Assembly (NCBI GenBank): GCA_025964405.1
Contig: JAOPYW010000133.1
Coordinates: 1-16,516, forward strand
DNA length: 16,516 nucleotides
From: Thermoleophilia bacterium
GTDB taxonomy: Bacteria; Actinomycetota; Thermoleophilia; Gaiellales; SKUG01
Reading direction: 5' to 3'
In this document: positions 13,331 to 16,516 of the stretch, one piece after another
Numbering within the stretch: position 1 is the stretch's first letter
Layout of the letters: every line of letters starts with the position of its first letter
Made by a program: the position numbers and the translations under genes
The notes under the pieces: generated by a model
What the model saw: only the letters and a program-made list of their open reading frames with translations
What the model was told of the DNA's origin: nothing
Databases searched by the model: none

Positions 13331-15064
13331 TCAGGCGGCCTGCTCCACCGGCGGCTCGACCACCGTGCCCGCCGGCGCAGCTGCAGCGGCGCCGGCCTGC
13401 GCGTCGCCTGCACCCGCCATGCTGGCGGCGAGCGACCGGAGCGCTGCTGCGACGTCGATGCGCCCGTAGCCGGCTGCGGTGTCAGGGCCCTTGATGTCGA
13501 TGTCGATCGCCGTGCCCTCGAGCGCCTTGGCCAGCTGATCGTGGGTGGCCTGCGGGAACTTCGAGAGGAGCAGTGCGATCGCGCCGGTCGTGTGCGGCGC
13601 CGCCATCGACGTGCCACTCATGGCCTGGTAGCGGCCGCCCGGTACGCTGGAGAGCACGTTCGAGCCCGGCGCCGCGATGTTGGGGATCATCTCCCCTTCC
13701 TTCGCGTACTTCGACGGGCCGCGCGACGAGAAGCTCGCGATGGTGTCCTTGGCGGTCGACGCTGCGATCGAGAAGTAGCCCGGGTACGAGCCCGGCGAAC
13801 CGACCGTGCCGGCCCCGCCCTCGCCCTCGTTGCCGGCCGAGTTCACGAGCTCGATGCCCGCGGCCTTGAGCGCCGCGAACGTCTCCATGAACTGCTCGTC
13901 GGGGTTCGATCCACCCCACGAGTTGTTGATGACGTCGGCGCCCTTGGTCGGATCCGGCGCCGAACCGTCGGTCTTCGTCGGCGCGAGCATCCACTGGAGC
14001 GCCTTGAGCGTCGTCTCCGACGTGTTGTAGCCCGCGCCGTTGATCGCCTTCGCCGCGATCACCTTCGCGCCGGGCGCCACACCGATCACCCGACCTTCGG
14101 TGCCGCCCACCGAGGTGCCGGCGACGTGCGTACCGTGGTCGCCGTCGTCGGTCGGGGTCGCCCCGAGCGTGAACGGGTCGTACCAGTTGTAGTCGTTCGA
14201 CTGGCTGCCGTCGGCGTTGGTGCCACGGTAGTGGGCCTTGATCGCCGGGTGCTGCGCATCGAGGCCGGTGTCGACCACGCCGACCGTGACGCCGACGCCG
14301 GTGGCGCCGTCGGCCCAGGCCTCGGGTGCGTGGATCTTGTCGACGCCCCAAACGTGGTCGCCGACCGCGGCGCCCGGCTCCTCGATGTCGGTCGTCCAGC
14401 CGTCGTCGGCCACCGCGGGATTCGACCTCGGCGGCAGGTCCTCGCCGCCCGACAGGGGCGGCGCATCCAGCGGGTCGACGCCTCCGGAGCGCTGCGGCGT
14501 GTGCCACTTCGGACCGTCGATGTAGCCCTTGGCCCAGTCGACGTAGGCGGCCCCCGCCGCAGCACCCGCGGCACCGGCGACCTCGTCGGCCCGCACGCTC
14601 CACGTGCGGTTCTCGACGACGTCCTGCACGTTGGCGAGGCCCTTCAGCGCCTGGCTCACGGCGTCGTCGGAGCCCGCCTTGGCAGTCACGAGGATGGCGT
14701 TGGGCAGGAACATCGACTCGACCTTGGTGACGTCGCCGCGCTCCTGCAGGCTCGCCAGCGCCGCGAGCGCATCGACCTGGCTCGTCCGCGCCGTCTCGAC
14801 GAGGGCGTCGTAGACGGCGGTCTTGCGCTCGGCGCCCCGGGGCATCCGGGAGGCTGCACCCAGGTCGGCCTGCTGGCCGATGCGCGCGATGAGCACGTGC
14901 CCGGTCGCCCCGCCCTCGGTGACGGGCGCGTCGACCTCGGGAATGCGCTGCACCACGGTGGGCACGGCACCCGCTGCCCCCGCCGTCGATGACTGCACCG
15001 GCGGCATCGGCTCGATGCGAGCGGGCGTCGGGGCGGGAGCTGAGACGTTCGAGATCGGAGTCAT
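13331..15064 (-). CDS. Subtilisin-like serine protease (family S8, bacillopeptidase F-like)
   Basis: 577 residues from ATG 15064; an in-frame ATG at 15085 would add 7. Residues 1-45 are Pro/Ala/Val-rich with no evident signal peptide. A propeptide-like domain at about 80-160 contains FLPNAILVTAKAGSDD and VQDVVENRTW, like the I9-type prodomains of this group. The catalytic domain runs from about 236 to 545 with Asp265 (VVDTGLD), His310 (DHGTHVAGT), oxyanion Asn412 (SAGNEG) and Ser486 (SGTSMAAPH). WGVDKIHAPEAW before the Asp motif and YNWYDPF (292-298) point to the bacillopeptidase F subgroup. An Ala/Gly/Pro tail ends the protein. All catalytic residues are intact, so activity is expected. The missing signal peptide makes its location unclear: cytoplasmic, or exported by another route. 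No terminator is seen between it and the trp promoter. Confidence 0.93.
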   Translation of the reverse strand: MTPISNVSAPAPTPARIEPMPPVQSSTAGAAGAVPTVVQRIPEVDAPVTEGGATGHVLIARIGQQADLGAASRMPRGAERKTAVYDALVETARTSQVDALAALASLQERGDVTKVESMFLPNAILVTAKAGSDDAVSQALKGLANVQDVVENRTWSVRADEVAGAAGAAAGAAYVDWAKGYIDGPKWHTPQRSGGVDPLDAPPLSGGEDLPPRSNPAVADDGWTTDIEEPGAAVGDHVWGVDKIHAPEAWADGATGVGVTVGVVDTGLDAQHPAIKAHYRGTNADGSQSNDYNWYDPFTLGATPTDDGDHGTHVAGTSVGGTEGRVIGVAPGAKVIAAKAINGAGYNTSETTLKALQWMLAPTKTDGSAPDPTKGADVINNSWGGSNPDEQFMETFAALKAAGIELVNSAGNEGEGGAGTVGSPGSYPGYFSIAASTAKDTIASFSSRGPSKYAKEGEMIPNIAAPGSNVLSSVPGGRYQAMSGTSMAAPHTTGAIALLLSKFPQATHDQLAKALEGTAIDIDIKGPDTAAGYGRIDVAAALRSLAASMAGAGDAQAGAAAAAPAGTVVEPPVEQAA

Positions 15065-15347
15065 CACCGCTCTCTCGCCCCCCATCCAGGTGCCGCGACG
15101 GGCGCCGGGGCGAATGCAGCCGGAGCGGCCACGCGCATCGGCCCCCCGCGGCCACTGCCCCACGCACCGAACCGCCGGGCCGGCACGCTTGCCGCTCCCC
15201 CGAACTACCCCTCCTGCAGGAAGAACCGCCACCTGCGGCCACGCCAAGCCGTTCACTGCTCGAATCCGGCCACCGAAGTGCCGCTTCCACCCGCCCCTTC
15301 GCGCGCCACAGGCGACGCGTGGCCCGCGTGGGGCCCGACATCCGGGC
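15065..15347. other. Divergent intergenic region between subtilase and substrate-binding protein genes
   Basis: 283 bp without a convincing gene. Promoters for both flanking genes must lie here, but I could not identify a convincing -35/-10 pair. The only clear symmetry is the perfect palindrome TCCTGCAGGA at 15212-15221. A purine-rich GAGAGAG (minus strand) sits just before the subtilase ATG. Confidence 0.5.
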
Positions 15348-16516
15348 ATGGAGCAGCGCACCGACCCGACGACCACGCGACGCCCGGCACCCGCCGGGCT
15401 GCTGGCGCTGCTCGTCGTCGGCCTCGGCCTGCTCACCGCTGGCTGCGGTTCGTCGTCCGACGCCGCGACGGCGGCCGGGGTTGACGTCGGCACCCCCCGG
15501 CACGGTGGCACCGTGTGGATGGAGACGGCGCAGGAGCCACCGGTGCTCAACTCCTTCCTCGGCGCCGGCGGCATGTCGATCACCGAGGTCGTGACGGCGC
15601 CCCTCAAGAGCACCTGGATCCAGGTCGACGACCACGGCGTCTGGCAGCCGCTGCTCGCGACCAGCGTGCCGACCCTGGCCAACGGCGGCGTCGTCCGCAC
15701 GCCCAGCGGCGGCGTGCAGCTCGCGTTCGACATCCAGCCCGCTGCGGTGTGGAGTGATCGGGAGCCGATCACGTGCCAGGACCTGCGCTTCACCTGGCGC
15801 ACGGTGATGAACCCGAAGTGGGCGATCGGTTCGCGCATCGGCTGGGAGCGCATCCAGCGCATCGACTGCCCGACGCCCAAGCGCGTGCGCATGGTGCTCG
15901 ATCGCCCCTACGCTCCCTACCTCTCCGCGCTGCTCGCCACGGCGCCACTCCCCCAGCACGCCCTCCAGGGTCGCGACTTCAACAGCGTCTGGAACAACCG
16001 CATCACCGTCTCGAGCGGCCCGTTCGTGTTCGACCGGTGGGAGCGTGGCGATCGCATCACCATGCGCCGCAACCCGAACTGGTGGCGCGCCGGGCCCGAG
16101 CAGAAGCCCTACGTCGATCGCCTCGTCGTGCGCTTCGTGGCCGACACGGCGTCGCTGAAGCTCGACCTGCGCATGGGCGACGCAGACATCGTGGGCATCC
16201 CGCCCGACACGAACCTGGCGAAGGAGCTGAAGTCGATCCCCGACGCACGGTTCGTGGTGCTCCCGGGCGCCGGTTGGGAGAACCTGACCTTCAACACGGG
16301 GCGCTTCCCGTTCGACGATGCCCGCGTGCGCCGCGCCGTTGCATTCGCGGTCGATCGCGATTCGCTCGTCGACGTCGCACTCGACCACCAGGTGCCGCGG
16401 CTCGACTCGACGCTGCTGCCGTACCAGGCTCCCTATTACCGCCCCTCGTTCGATCGGTATCGGGCCGACCACGCGCAGGTCGACGTGCGGATGCAGGCGG
16501 CCGGCTGGACCCGCCC
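15348..16516 (+). CDS. Peptide-type ABC transporter substrate-binding lipoprotein (SBP_bac_5), 3' end cut by window
   Basis: At least 389 residues are present, roughly two thirds of the family's usual length. A lipoprotein signal peptide is clear: hydrophobic core about 18-30 and lipobox LTAGC with lipidated Cys33, followed by GSSSDAAT. The mature part opens with RHGGTVWMETAQEPPVLN and has the family 5 features AVWSDREPITCQDLRFTWR, SGPFVFDRWERGDRITMRRNPNWW, the phrase LTFNTGRFPFDDARVRRAVAFAVDR and LLPYQAPYY. Such proteins capture oligopeptides or other solutes outside the membrane and deliver them to an ABC permease, whose genes may lie beyond the right edge. ATG 15348 is the first start giving the complete signal peptide; no strong Shine-Dalgarno is visible. 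Ligand unknown. Confidence 0.93.
   Translation, partial: MEQRTDPTTTRRPAPAGLLALLVVGLGLLTAGCGSSSDAATAAGVDVGTPRHGGTVWMETAQEPPVLNSFLGAGGMSITEVVTAPLKSTWIQVDDHGVWQPLLATSVPTLANGGVVRTPSGGVQLAFDIQPAAVWSDREPITCQDLRFTWRTVMNPKWAIGSRIGWERIQRIDCPTPKRVRMVLDRPYAPYLSALLATAPLPQHALQGRDFNSVWNNRITVSSGPFVFDRWERGDRITMRRNPNWWRAGPEQKPYVDRLVVRFVADTASLKLDLRMGDADIVGIPPDTNLAKELKSIPDARFVVLPGAGWENLTFNTGRFPFDDARVRRAVAFAVDRDSLVDVALDHQVPRLDSTLLPYQAPYYRPSFDRYRADHAQVDVRMQAAGWTR

Noticed and set aside
15212..15221. Palindrome TCCTGCAGGA in the subtilase/lipoprotein gap
   Set aside because: A single 10-bp palindrome with no second copy, no recognisable promoter next to it and no known operator match; kept only as a note in the intergenic entry.
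13482..16472. A 996-residue minus-strand open frame
   Set aside because: It overlaps the subtilase in another frame and runs antisense to the lipoprotein gene. Composition is Arg/Gly/Ala-rich with no motif, while both overlapped genes have clear families.

Overview
This is a very GC-rich window with dense, overlapping genes, frequent GTG starts and TANNNT-type promoter elements. It looks chromosomal and fits a high-GC actinobacterium. Thermoleophilia (Solirubrobacterales-like) is my guess from gene style only, not something I can prove here. I see no tRNA, rRNA, CRISPR array, insertion sequence or phage gene.

Layout. (1) 1-4150, minus strand: a secreted protein with Ig-like domains, a dGTPase-like HD hydrolase, and two small membrane proteins with degenerate GGDEF-like domains. 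The second of these runs off the left edge. The genes are closely packed and may be co-transcribed. (2) 4151-4394: a divergent intergenic region with several inverted repeats, one matching the CRP-family pattern GTGA-N6-TCAC, and three 7-bp repeats next to the following start codon. (3) 4395-5339, plus strand: a membrane-anchored calpain-like (family C2) cysteine protease whose end overlaps the end of trpA by 8 bp. (4) 5332-13009, minus strand: a complete tryptophan operon read aroF-trpE-trpG-trpD-trpC-trpF-trpB-trpA, with every junction overlapping. (5) 13041-13317: the operon control region, with a promoter, a Trp-rich leader peptide (WLWQWTW) and a Rho-independent attenuator. (6) 13331-15064, minus strand: a bacillopeptidase F-like subtilase. 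(7) 15348 to the right edge, plus strand: a lipoprotein substrate-binding protein of a peptide-type ABC transporter, truncated by the window.

How it works together. The aroF product makes DAHP, the first shikimate intermediate. TrpE/TrpG convert chorismate to anthranilate, and TrpD, TrpF, TrpC and TrpBA carry it to tryptophan. AroF lacks the N-terminal regulatory domain of regulated class I-beta DAHP synthases, and TrpE differs from the usual Trp-pocket motifs at several positions. The attenuator therefore looks like a major control point (inference). When charged tRNA-Trp is scarce, a ribosome stalled on the four Trp codons would leave a leader segment free to pair with the 5' arm of the terminator and let transcription reach aroF-trpEGDCFBA.

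The most notable items are the attenuator, with a possible leaderless mini-ORF coupled to the leader peptide; the membrane calpain-like protease tail-to-tail with trpA; the tandem degenerate GGDEF-like proteins; and the altered TrpE pocket.
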